This document shows, in pieces, positions 34,885 through 43,941 of a DNA stretch of 64,000 nt. The position numbers were made by a program, and so were the translations under genes. The notes under the pieces were generated by a model. The model was not told the origin of the DNA and made no database searches. It saw nothing but the letters and a program-made list of their open reading frames with translations. Where the stretch lies: contig OY782858.1 in the NCBI GenBank assembly GCA_963678465.1, positions 1,984,001 to 2,048,000 on the forward strand, read 5' to 3'. The DNA is from Paludibacter sp963678465 (lineage in GTDB: Bacteria; Bacteroidota; Bacteroidia; Bacteroidales; Paludibacteraceae). Position 1 is the first letter of the stretch. Each line of letters starts with the position of its first letter.

Positions 34885-34922
34885 AAAAAGCGACAGCACC
34901 CATCCTGATGCTATCGCTTTTA
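34885..34922. terminator. Bidirectional terminator hydC / nadC
   Basis: AAAAGCGACAGCA pairs with TGCTATCGCTTTT (one mismatch) around a short loop, with A- and T-rich flanks, between the convergent hydC and nadC genes. Confidence 0.8.
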
Positions 34923-34949
34923 TTATAATCAAATTGTAAGTTTGTCCAA

Positions 34950-35789
34950 TTAAACCGCTTTAAAGCTCATATCAAGGCTTTTAACCGAATGCGTTAAAGC
35001 ACCTACCGAAATATAATCTACGCCGCATTCTGCATATTGTCGCAAAGTTTCGAAAGTGATTCCTCCTGATGATTCGGTTTCATACTTTCCGTTAATTATT
35101 TCAACCGCTTTACGCGTATTTTCAACCGAAAAATTATCGAGCATAATGCGATCGACTCCTCCAATGGACATTACCTGCGAAAGTTCATCAAAATTACGAA
35201 CCTCGATTTCAATTTTAAGATCTTTCCCTTTGCTCAGCAAATAAGCTTTAGCACGCTGAATGGCCTTATCAATACCACCTGCAAAATCCACGTGATTGTC
35301 TTTCAGAAGGATCATGTCGTATAAGCCAATGCGATGATTAACTCCACCACCAATTTTCACAGCTTCCTTTTCGAGCAAACGAAGTCCCGGTGTTGTTTTG
35401 CGGGTATCGAGCACATTTGTTTTAGTACCTTCGAGCAGTTTCACATACTCGCGGGTACGCGTAGCAACACCGCTCATACGTTGCATTATGTTCAGCATCA
35501 GTCGTTCTGTTTGCAATAGGGATTGTATCTTCCCTTCCACTACAAAAGCCACATCGCCTACTTTCACTTCTGTTCCATCCTCTATAAAAACTGTCATTTT
35601 AAGTTCAGGATCGAAAGCTTTAAAAATTTCTCGTGCAATGGAAATGCCTGCAAGCACTCCGTTTTCTTTGATAATTAACTGCGATTTTCCCATCGCATCC
35701 GAAGGAATACACGAAAGTGTTGTGTGATCGCCGTCGCCAATGTCCTCGGCAAACCAAAGTGGAATAAGTTGTTCTAAGTTATCAGTCAT
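34950..35789 (-). CDS. nadC: Nicotinate-nucleotide pyrophosphorylase (carboxylating)
   Basis: A 279-residue enzyme making nicotinate mononucleotide from quinolinate and PRPP in NAD synthesis. Motifs: DIGDGDHTT near the N-terminus, the NIMQRMSGVAT helix, VLDTRKTTPGLR, and HRIGLYDMILLKDNH with active-site Lys and His. Length matches the family. It overlaps the upstream DUF4783 gene by 8 bases, forming a minus-strand operon. Confidence 0.97.
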   Translation of the reverse strand: MTDNLEQLIPLWFAEDIGDGDHTTLSCIPSDAMGKSQLIIKENGVLAGISIAREIFKAFDPELKMTVFIEDGTEVKVGDVAFVVEGKIQSLLQTERLMLNIMQRMSGVATRTREYVKLLEGTKTNVLDTRKTTPGLRLLEKEAVKIGGGVNHRIGLYDMILLKDNHVDFAGGIDKAIQRAKAYLLSKGKDLKIEIEVRNFDELSQVMSIGGVDRIMLDNFSVENTRKAVEIINGKYETESSGGITFETLRQYAECGVDYISVGALTHSVKSLDMSFKAV

Positions 35790-36183
35790 TTGAAAGTTCT
35801 ATTCTGAGTTGTTGAATTACAGTTTGATTTCCCGATTTACGGGTGAGCACATATACACGGTAGTTGCCTGTGTTTGTTTTAATTTCGCCTATAGCAAAAC
35901 TTGTTGCTTCTTTGTTTCCCTTATGAAGTAACTGAAAAGAGCTCACTTTGTTTGTTCTGAAAAAATCGGTAATAATTCCGGAGGCTTGCTGTTTGCTGAA
36001 AACATCATTTTTGTTTCCGACCACAAGTTCGACGTTGGCGTTCAGATAAGCTGAAAGCTTTCCGGCATCTCCTTTGTCCAGAGCCGAAATGATTTCGGAC
36101 GAAACTTCGGACGACTGGGCAGCTACATGAGGCAACGCACACAGTATTAGAAAGCTTAACAAAACTAATTTTATTGATTTCAT
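35782..36183 (-). CDS. DUF4783 family periplasmic protein
   Basis: A 133-residue protein with a signal peptide (about 1-22, cut after HVAAQ) and an NTF2-like alpha+beta fold (helix EIISALDKGDAGKLSAYLN, then a curved sheet) typical of DUF4783. The function is unknown. It comes just before nadC with an 8-base overlap. The nadC-DUF4783-rlmH neighbourhood recurs in Bacteroidales, so the link is stable even though the role is not understood. Confidence 0.82.
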   Translation of the reverse strand: MKSIKLVLLSFLILCALPHVAAQSSEVSSEIISALDKGDAGKLSAYLNANVELVVGNKNDVFSKQQASGIITDFFRTNKVSSFQLLHKGNKEATSFAIGEIKTNTGNYRVYVLTRKSGNQTVIQQLRIELSND

Positions 36184-36527
36184 ATTGTTTATTGCTTTAA
36201 AAAGACTTCCTGAAAAATTAATTACAAAACACTTAAAAAAGGTATTTCATAAAAACATATTGAGATCCGAAAGTCTTAAATAAATTTTATTTTACCATTA
36301 ATCTTAATATTAGCTCAACCAGAAAGAACATAAAATTCTTTATTTTTGAAATAATAGTTGCAAAATGCGGATTTCAGTCTGATTTCTCGTTAAAAAACAC
36401 CATATTTGCATTGATTTATATCATTGCGCTGCAAAAATACATTATTAAATTGGTTGCAGCCAAATGTTTTTTTTATTTTTATAGATAACAAATAGTGAAC
36501 CAAACAGCTACAATATTTTAGATTTTA
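36184..36527. promoter_or_regulatory. Divergent 344-base region DUF4783 / rlmH with -7 element
   Basis: It holds TATTTTTG at 36341-36348 (exact TAnnTTTG, plus strand), giving rlmH a leader of about 170 bases if used. No clear -33 element, hairpin or small ORF was found in the rest, which is strongly AT-rich. Confidence 0.45.
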
Positions 36528-37001
36528 ATGAAAATAGCATTTTTAGTCGTCGGCAAAACCAATCATTCAAGTCTTATTCAGTTGCAGGAAGAGTACCGGA
36601 ACAGATTAAAGCACTACATCAGTTTTGAGACCATTACAATTCCGGAGTTGAAAAACACTAAAAACATTTCGGAAAGCGAGCAAAAAGAGAAAGAAGCCGA
36701 CCTTATACTCAAACAACTTGAAACAGCTGATGAAGTTATACTGCTGGATGAAAAAGGGAAACAATTAACATCTGTGGCATTTTCCGAATTTTTATCAAAA
36801 AAAATGCTGGCTTCGCACAAACGCATGGTTTTTGTAGTGGGTGGTTCGTATGGATTTTCGGAACGGATTTACAACCGCGCCAATGGGTTGATTTCGCTTT
36901 CGGCAATGACATTTTCGCATCAGATGATACGGGTTATTTTTGTTGAACAACTTTACAGAGCATTCACAATTTTAAAAGGCGAACCTTATCATCATGAATG
37001 A
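36528..37001 (+). CDS. rlmH: 23S rRNA (pseudouridine-1915-N3)-methyltransferase RlmH
   Basis: A 157-residue SPOUT methyltransferase that methylates pseudouridine 1915 in helix 69 of 23S rRNA. The C-terminal trefoil knot is clear: FVVGGSYGFSERIY, LISLSAMTFSHQMIRVIFVE, QLYRAFTILKGEPYHHE. It acts on assembled 70S ribosomes. It is followed after 43 bases by the sensor kinase gene on the same strand. Confidence 0.97.
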   Translation: MKIAFLVVGKTNHSSLIQLQEEYRNRLKHYISFETITIPELKNTKNISESEQKEKEADLILKQLETADEVILLDEKGKQLTSVAFSEFLSKKMLASHKRMVFVVGGSYGFSERIYNRANGLISLSAMTFSHQMIRVIFVEQLYRAFTILKGEPYHHE

Positions 37002-37044
37002 TGACGTACATTACAACATCGAATAATTAACAGTTTCAGAACGA

Positions 37045-40000
37045 ATGAAAATTTCAAAAACATATCAGTATTTAACTTATGCTTTTATTGCAAGTCTGTT
37101 ACTGGGATTGTTATGCAATTTTTTTTACGATCGTTCGCCAAAACAAAGTTTAAACATTAGCTCATTCACCGCCGAACTTGCAAAAAAAGAAAACGCAGCA
37201 GACCAGACGCTTAACCACCTTACCCGGATCATTAATTACAACTCTGTTGATTCGCTAAGCAATTATAATTTTGCAAAAAACGACATCTATTATTTTGTCT
37301 TCGAAAAAGATGAACTTATATTCTGGTCCGATAATCACATTGAGCCCACCGAAATTACTACTTCCGACAGCATTAGATGGCACTACAATAAACTGAGCAA
37401 TGCACATTGCATAGTAAAATCGGAAACAACAGACTCAAAAGTTTTAATGGCTGTTATCCTGTTGAAATACAATTATCCATATGAGAACAAGGACCTGATT
37501 AACAGTTACTGCAAAGGATTTCATCTGGACAAAAGAGTAGAAATTGTAGAAGGAAACAAAAATGATAAATATGCAGTTTCGGACGCACAAAACAACTATT
37601 TATTCACACTTTCGAATGCCGACACACAAATATACAGTGAGTTTTGGGGCTTTACCGGTTTCATTTTCATCACTATAGCTGTACTCTTATTCCTGTTTCT
37701 TTATGCCAACTGCACTGTTTTTTGGGGTGTCAACACCCTGAGTTTAAAAAAATTCAGTATAGCAACCCTTCTTGCCGGCACTGCAGTCGGACTTAGCCTC
37801 TCGCTAAGTTTTCCGGGCTTACTCTATTGGAATAAGTTCTTCTCTTCCTTCGAATATTCATCCAATCCGATGTTGGCTACCATCGGCCATCTGATTTTTA
37901 CCACTCTTTTTTTGCTGGCAGCCAACTATTTGTTTTTTTTCCGTACAAACATTGGTAGTAGTCGTCAGCTTACGAAAGCCATTCTGCTTCAAACGCTCTT
38001 CGTTGTTTACTTTCTTATCGTTTTTTACTTTCTAAGCAGTCTTGTGTACCATTCGAGCATACAACTATCTATACTTCAGTTCAATCATCTGTCGATTTTG
38101 TCTATTGTACTTCATTTGCTTATTTTCATTTGGGGTATCGGTTTAGCCTTGCTTTTTTACAAATCGCACAATTGGCTAAAAACACAACATCTTTTAAATA
38201 AGGCTATTATCGTTGATATACTGCTTGTGATCTTCACCGGAATTACACTCTTTATTTTCGGAGTAACAACTGCATTTCAAATAATAATTTCTATTGTCAT
38301 TATTTTTGTAGTGTTTTATATAGCCTACATTCTCAAAAGACGGATAAGTATTTATGCTTTTTCTTTTCTCTGGATTTTTGTGTATGTTTCTTTTTTTATC
38401 ATCAACGCATACCTTATTGGCGAGGAAAAAGACAAAGACAAATACCGTATTCTGGCCGAAAATATTTACATTAACGGCAGTTCGGAAAATGATCGCATGG
38501 CCGACATTCTGCTCGAAGAACTTGACGGCCAGATTTCGAGCGACAGATTACTCAAAAACCTGTCCACAAGCTCTGATTCTGCACTTAAAATCAATAAATA
38601 CATCAACGAAAACTACCTGAGAGGTTTTTGGAATAAATATGAAATGCGCCTTTCGGTGGCATACCGCAACTCATCCTTATCCGGCCAATACACTGATTTC
38701 ATCGAGCGTGAAGCGACGAAAATAAAAAACACTCATTTTTACTCGGTACCTTCGTCGTTGAATCTGATGTCGTATTTAGGAGTTTTCCCTACAGTAAGCA
38801 TCGAAAAAGATTCGCTATACCTTTACATGGAGTTTTATCCGCGAAAAAACTTCAAAAGTTACAGTTTCCCCAATCTGCTTATTTCATCTGCTCCCGATAT
38901 TCAGTCTCTGCTTAAAATAGCTGTAGCAAAATACAACAATCAGCAACTCGTTTACTCCTCCGAAAAAGATATTTTTCCTAATCATTCAGCCTGGATACCT
39001 GCCAGGAATAGCAACTATTATAGCACTAACTATCAAAACCGGGTGTATTATGTGTACCAGCCTGACAAATCCAATTACATAGTAATTAGCAAAATAAGCT
39101 CATATACATTCACCAGCTATCTACTGTATTTTGGTTATTCATTTCTTATTTTCTATTGTCTCACGATAGCCATCATATGGCTTTATAATCAGCGTCGGTT
39201 GAAATCAAAGTTCCATATCGGGCTGACAACAAAATTTCAATACGCGTTCATCATTTTACTAATAATAAGCTTTTTAGGCATTTTTTATGTATCTGTCAAC
39301 TTTATACAGAAAAAATACGAAGATGAACAGATATCAAACATCGAGAACAAAAAAAACTACATACAGAAAGCCTTACAGGATATGTATTACTGGAGTCAGG
39401 ATTTATCTACTGTAAGTCCGCAAGGTCTTAACTTCGATCTTCAGGAGCTTTCCTATATGTACCAAACCGACATTCATGTATACGATAACAATGGTAAACT
39501 TATTGGAAGTTCGCAGCCACTCATTTTCAACAAGAACCTGATAAGCAGACAAATATCGCCAACTCCATTTTTTAGTGGCAATACCAACATTAATCAGGAC
39601 GAACACATTGGAGAGTTAAAATACCTGAGTGGTTATACCGATTTTTATAATGGTGATTACTTACAGTTGGGATATATTGCAGTTCCTCAGTTCCTTAGCC
39701 AGGAAGAAACACGCAAGGAAATAGAAGAATTTTTATCTGTCATCATTCACATTTATCTTATTATTATCGTTTTTGCCATTTTTCTGAGCATCTTTATCGG
39801 GAGGCAGCTGTCGGCGCCATTGAAAATGATAGAAAACAAACTGAAAAAAATGCGATTCGGGCATCGCAACGAAAAAATTGATTATCAACTGAATGATGAA
39901 ATAGGACAACTCGTGGCACAATACAACCGCACGATAGACGAACTGGAGAAAAGTGCAAAATTACTCGCTCAGTCCGAAAGGGAAAAGGCATGGAAAACCA

Positions 40001-40650
40001 TGGCGCGCCAAATAGCACATGAAATCAACAACCCACTCACGCCAATGAAGCTCACCATTCAACAATTGCAACGAACAAAAAAAATTGGCAGTGAAGGATT
40101 TGATGAGTATTTTGAAAAATCGACGGTTACTCTGATTGAACAAATTGACAATTTATCGCGAATTGCAGGAACATTCTCAAATTTTGCCCGTATCCCGGAA
40201 GCGCATTTTACGAATGTGGATGTAGCTGCAAAGCTCTATTCGGTAGTTCAGCTTTTCAAACACAATAACGAACAAGTTCAAATCATTTTCGAAGGTGAAG
40301 CCAAAGGCATTATTGTATTAGCCGATCCCGAACAACTTACTCAGGTTTTCAATAACCTGCTTAAAAATGCAATTCAGTCAATAACCTCGGATAAAGCAGG
40401 ATTGATAAAGGTAAGAATTCATAAAGTCGAAAAAGAAGTTGTTATTGAAATAGAAGACAACGGAATTGGGATTGCCGATGAGTTTATAGACAAACTTTTC
40501 ACACCAAACTTCACTACTAAAAGCACAGGCATGGGCTTAGGGCTAACTATTTCGAAAAACATAATAGAAATTACAGGCGGCAAAATTAATTTCACTACCC
40601 GCAAAAATGAGGGTACTACATTTATTATCAGCTTACCATCCGACAATTAG
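37045..40650 (+). CDS. Large NtrY-like membrane sensor histidine kinase
   Basis: 1201 residues. One membrane helix at about 8-27, an extracytoplasmic part (about 30-195), a cluster of about nine helices (about 196-465), a second soluble part (about 466-690), two more helices (about 695 and 735-755), an extracytoplasmic loop with YQTDIHVYDNNGKLIGSSQP, a last helix (about 898-920), HAMP (about 920-975), then the kinase core. Phospho-acceptor His992 lies in QIAHEINNPLTPMKLT, the N box in NNLLKNA (about 1103), and G boxes in DNGIGIAD and GMGLGL. The H-box resembles NtrY/NtrB kinases. No response regulator is adjacent, so it is an orphan. The signal is unknown. Confidence 0.88.
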   Translation: MKISKTYQYLTYAFIASLLLGLLCNFFYDRSPKQSLNISSFTAELAKKENAADQTLNHLTRIINYNSVDSLSNYNFAKNDIYYFVFEKDELIFWSDNHIEPTEITTSDSIRWHYNKLSNAHCIVKSETTDSKVLMAVILLKYNYPYENKDLINSYCKGFHLDKRVEIVEGNKNDKYAVSDAQNNYLFTLSNADTQIYSEFWGFTGFIFITIAVLLFLFLYANCTVFWGVNTLSLKKFSIATLLAGTAVGLSLSLSFPGLLYWNKFFSSFEYSSNPMLATIGHLIFTTLFLLAANYLFFFRTNIGSSRQLTKAILLQTLFVVYFLIVFYFLSSLVYHSSIQLSILQFNHLSILSIVLHLLIFIWGIGLALLFYKSHNWLKTQHLLNKAIIVDILLVIFTGITLFIFGVTTAFQIIISIVIIFVVFYIAYILKRRISIYAFSFLWIFVYVSFFIINAYLIGEEKDKDKYRILAENIYINGSSENDRMADILLEELDGQISSDRLLKNLSTSSDSALKINKYINENYLRGFWNKYEMRLSVAYRNSSLSGQYTDFIEREATKIKNTHFYSVPSSLNLMSYLGVFPTVSIEKDSLYLYMEFYPRKNFKSYSFPNLLISSAPDIQSLLKIAVAKYNNQQLVYSSEKDIFPNHSAWIPARNSNYYSTNYQNRVYYVYQPDKSNYIVISKISSYTFTSYLLYFGYSFLIFYCLTIAIIWLYNQRRLKSKFHIGLTTKFQYAFIILLIISFLGIFYVSVNFIQKKYEDEQISNIENKKNYIQKALQDMYYWSQDLSTVSPQGLNFDLQELSYMYQTDIHVYDNNGKLIGSSQPLIFNKNLISRQISPTPFFSGNTNINQDEHIGELKYLSGYTDFYNGDYLQLGYIAVPQFLSQEETRKEIEEFLSVIIHIYLIIIVFAIFLSIFIGRQLSAPLKMIENKLKKMRFGHRNEKIDYQLNDEIGQLVAQYNRTIDELEKSAKLLAQSEREKAWKTMARQIAHEINNPLTPMKLTIQQLQRTKKIGSEGFDEYFEKSTVTLIEQIDNLSRIAGTFSNFARIPEAHFTNVDVAAKLYSVVQLFKHNNEQVQIIFEGEAKGIIVLADPEQLTQVFNNLLKNAIQSITSDKAGLIKVRIHKVEKEVVIEIEDNGIGIADEFIDKLFTPNFTTKSTGMGLGLTISKNIIEITGGKINFTTRKNEGTTFIISLPSDN

Positions 40651-41477
40651 TTTTTTTTCAAACGCATCATTTCAGGATTCTCAACTATATATTTTGTTGT
40701 TGCACTATAGCCGTATTGATAAATTTCCTGATAAGCTTCGAAGCTGAACTCGTGGTATTTCTCTATGGCGCGGGGTTCAATCAGAAAACGACAAAGCTCA
40801 CGACCTTCGCGTGAATTCTGATGCTGCATAGCCCTCACCGATGAAGCAAGTGTATCAATGGGTTTATTGAGTTCAACCGGCGGAATGTGTGGAATAACAT
40901 CTACGCCTATTATTGTCTGACAAAACTCTTCAAGTCCCTGAGCTGGAACATTGTTCAGTAAGCCACCATCCACATAGTAAGTATCGTTGTGTTTGATCGA
41001 TTCAAAAACGCCCGGAATACTTGCCGAAGCTGCCACCCACTTGTCAAGCTCATCTCCGCGGCTGATAATTTCCCATTCAGCCGTCGACAAATTAACAACC
41101 GCAATATGCATCCCTTTCTTGAGTTGATCAAAACTGTTGTGTGGAATAAGTTCTTTTATCAACGAACGCAATATAGAGTGATTTGACAACCCAGACTTCA
41201 GAAATGCAGGCCTGAATGTCATTAACTTAGTCACCTTATAAAGCTTGTCATCTTTTATCATTTGCAACATTTCAGCAGGAGAATATCCGGCAGAATAAAG
41301 CACACCTACAATTGCTCCCATGCTGGAGCCTACAAGCTGATCGGGGTAAATGCCATGATCTTCGAGCGACTGTAACACGCCTATATGAGCAAATCCCAAA
41401 GCACCACCGCCACTCAGGCACAAACCTAAATCCTCGTTGCGAGGAGATGCAAAAAAGAAATCTTTAATTAGTCCCAT
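40647..41477 (-). CDS. Patatin-like phospholipase
   Basis: A 276-residue cytoplasmic protein with the patatin Ser-Asp dyad: oxyanion loop LSGGGALGFAHIG, nucleophile Ser52 in GSSMG, and Asp170 in YYVDGGLLNN. It resembles the bacterial RssA/YchK-type patatins, presumed lipid acyl hydrolases; the natural substrate is unknown. No signal peptide is seen. It converges on the sensor kinase gene and the two stop codons share the four bases 40647-40650. Confidence 0.9.
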   Translation of the reverse strand: MGLIKDFFFASPRNEDLGLCLSGGGALGFAHIGVLQSLEDHGIYPDQLVGSSMGAIVGVLYSAGYSPAEMLQMIKDDKLYKVTKLMTFRPAFLKSGLSNHSILRSLIKELIPHNSFDQLKKGMHIAVVNLSTAEWEIISRGDELDKWVAASASIPGVFESIKHNDTYYVDGGLLNNVPAQGLEEFCQTIIGVDVIPHIPPVELNKPIDTLASSVRAMQHQNSREGRELCRFLIEPRAIEKYHEFSFEAYQEIYQYGYSATTKYIVENPEMMRLKKN

Positions 41478-41576
41478 ATCACTATAAATTTATCGTTAAT
41501 AATTTAAGCATCAAAGAATAATGTTAATGGAATAAAAACTTTCGACCGTTCGACAAACAAAAAGAATAAATTGAAC

Positions 41577-41584
41577 TATTTTTG
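41577..41584 (+). promoter_or_regulatory. -7 promoter element TATTTTTG
   Basis: An exact TAnnTTTG match about 95 bases before the DPP4 start. No -33 TTG is visible at the expected distance. Confidence 0.45.
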
Positions 41585-41678
41585 TATAGATAAAAGGCAA
41601 AATATAACGCTATAGGTAAAAATAAACTTTGTATTTTGCTGTTATTACTTGTAACAAATTTAATAAACACTTTTTATA

Positions 41679-43853
41679 ATGAAACGTTTCATATTCATTT
41701 TTGTTTTAACACTGCTTGCACAATTTTCGTTTGCTCATCTACTTTATGATATTACGGATGGAATATTCAAATCAGCCCGATCAGAAAAAGCTATTTCAAT
41801 GGCCGATGGGGAGCACTTTACAACAAAAGTAAACGATAATTCGATCGTAAAATACAACTACAAAACAGGAAATACTGTTGATACACTGTTTAGTATATAT
41901 CAGATCAAAAATTGTCCGATAAAGAATATCTCCGGATATATTTTCAGTCCCAATGAATTAAAAATTCTTGTTTATACGAATGTAAATTTCAGGTACCGAC
42001 GCACGTTTACCGCCGATTATTATGTGTACGACATAAAACGCAAAGAACTACAGCCCCTTTCGGAAAACGGGGCTCAGGAAGTTCCGCTGTTTTCGCCGGA
42101 CAGTCGCTACATTGCTTTTGCCCGCAACAATAACCTTTACATGAAAAAACTCGATTTCAACACCGAAATAGCAATTACAAAAGATGGTGAAACGGGTAAA
42201 ATAATCAACGGCACACCCGACTGGGTTTACGAAGAAGAGTTTCAGGCCACCCGTCATTTTGCATGGAGCCCCGACAGTAAATTACTTGCTTTTCTCAAGT
42301 TCAACGAAACTGAAATACCCGAATTCTCGTTTCAGTTATTTAAAAACGAATCGCAAATCGATGAAACACTCAATTTATATCCTTCATTTTTAAAATTCAA
42401 GTATCCTAAAGCTGGCGAAAACAATGCCAAAGTAAGCGTTTGTGTTTACGATGACTTTAACAAAACAACTAAGTTCATGCAGTTGCCCGAAAACGATCAG
42501 GACTTTTACATCCCACGCATTCGGTGGACAAATGCGGCTGATCAACTTGCAATCTTCAAACTTAACCGCAACCAGAACCGTTTGGACATGCTTATGGCAA
42601 ATCCGAAATCGACCCTTACGAAACTTGTTTTGAGACAAGATGACAAATATTATATTGACTATCAAAATATTGACTACATACAATTCACTCCCGACAATCA
42701 GTTTTTCTTCGGTGTAAGCGAACAGGATGGCTTCCGTCATATTTATCAATACAGAATTAACGGAAGCGTCTACAAACAAATCACCAAAGGCGCTTGGGAC
42801 GTTACTGATTTTTACGGCTACGATCACACAAAGCAAATACTTTACTATCAATCAGCCGAAGTGTCGCCCATGCAAAGAGATATTTATGCCATCGATGCCA
42901 AAGCTAAAAAAACAAGACTAACAAATGGCAAAGGTACGCACAATGCCAGCTTTAACTCAACCTATAGCTATTATATAGATGTTTTTTCGAGCATCGTTGT
43001 TCCTGACCAAACAGTGCTTTACAACCCAAAAGGAGCACAAATACGGGTTATCGAAAGCAATTCGAAGCTACAAAAAGATTTTGTGGCGCTTCAACTGCCA
43101 AAGAAAGAATTTTTCAGTTTCACCACTTCCGACAATATTAAACTAAACGGTTGGATATTAAAACCCAAAGATTTTTCTGCAGACAAAAAATATCCTGTTT
43201 TACAGGTACAATATGGAGGACCTGACTCTCAAGAGGCACTTGATAAATGGGACATTGGCTGGGAGTATTATCTGAGTACGCAAGACTACATAGTGGTGTG
43301 CGTCGATGGAAGAGGAACCGGTGCCCGCGGTGCTGAATTCCGCAAATGTACCTATAAACAGCTTGGAATACTCGAAGCCAAAGACCAGATTGAAACAGCA
43401 AAATATCTTGGAAAACAAAGCTATATCGACAAGGACAGAATAGGAATTTGGGGGTGGAGTTTTGGGGGCTCGCTTACATTATGGTCGATGAGTTCAGGCG
43501 AAAGTATTTTCAAAGCAGGAATTGCTGTGGCTCCGGTTACCGATTGGCGACTATATAACACAGCTTATACCGAACGATTTATGCGTCGGCCACAAGAAAA
43601 CTTTGATGGATACGATAAAACATCAGCCCTGGGAATGGCAGAAAAACTGAACGGCAAGCTTTTAATTGTTCACGGATCGGCCGACGATAATGTGCATGTT
43701 CAAAACACAATGCTTTACATCGACAAACTTGTAGAAGCCGATAAACAATTTGAAATGCAAATTTACACAGACAAAAATCACAGTATTCTTGGCAAACAAA
43801 CACGGAGGCATTTATATACCCGAATGCTTAGTTTTTTGCAAAAAAATCTTTAA
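41679..43853 (+). CDS. Dipeptidyl-peptidase IV (S9B family)
   Basis: A 724-residue exported peptidase: signal peptide (about 1-19), an eight-bladed beta-propeller (about 35-470) with the ETPDWVYEEEF-like Glu-Glu motif (GTPDWVYEEEFQATRHFAWSPD) that binds the substrate N-terminus, then an alpha/beta hydrolase domain. Catalytic residues are Ser594 in GWSFGG, Asp669/670 in GSADDNVHV and His701 in KNHSIL. It should release Xaa-Pro dipeptides in the periplasm, feeding peptide fermentation along with the S46 peptidase at 47518-49644. It is a single-gene unit. Confidence 0.94.
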   Translation: MKRFIFIFVLTLLAQFSFAHLLYDITDGIFKSARSEKAISMADGEHFTTKVNDNSIVKYNYKTGNTVDTLFSIYQIKNCPIKNISGYIFSPNELKILVYTNVNFRYRRTFTADYYVYDIKRKELQPLSENGAQEVPLFSPDSRYIAFARNNNLYMKKLDFNTEIAITKDGETGKIINGTPDWVYEEEFQATRHFAWSPDSKLLAFLKFNETEIPEFSFQLFKNESQIDETLNLYPSFLKFKYPKAGENNAKVSVCVYDDFNKTTKFMQLPENDQDFYIPRIRWTNAADQLAIFKLNRNQNRLDMLMANPKSTLTKLVLRQDDKYYIDYQNIDYIQFTPDNQFFFGVSEQDGFRHIYQYRINGSVYKQITKGAWDVTDFYGYDHTKQILYYQSAEVSPMQRDIYAIDAKAKKTRLTNGKGTHNASFNSTYSYYIDVFSSIVVPDQTVLYNPKGAQIRVIESNSKLQKDFVALQLPKKEFFSFTTSDNIKLNGWILKPKDFSADKKYPVLQVQYGGPDSQEALDKWDIGWEYYLSTQDYIVVCVDGRGTGARGAEFRKCTYKQLGILEAKDQIETAKYLGKQSYIDKDRIGIWGWSFGGSLTLWSMSSGESIFKAGIAVAPVTDWRLYNTAYTERFMRRPQENFDGYDKTSALGMAEKLNGKLLIVHGSADDNVHVQNTMLYIDKLVEADKQFEMQIYTDKNHSILGKQTRRHLYTRMLSFLQKNL

Positions 43854-43941
43854 AATAAAAATAAAATTGTACTTTTATCGTCAAATTGACACGAACAAAA
43901 ACTAATAATCATAATACTAACACTTTAATCTTTTTAATTTC

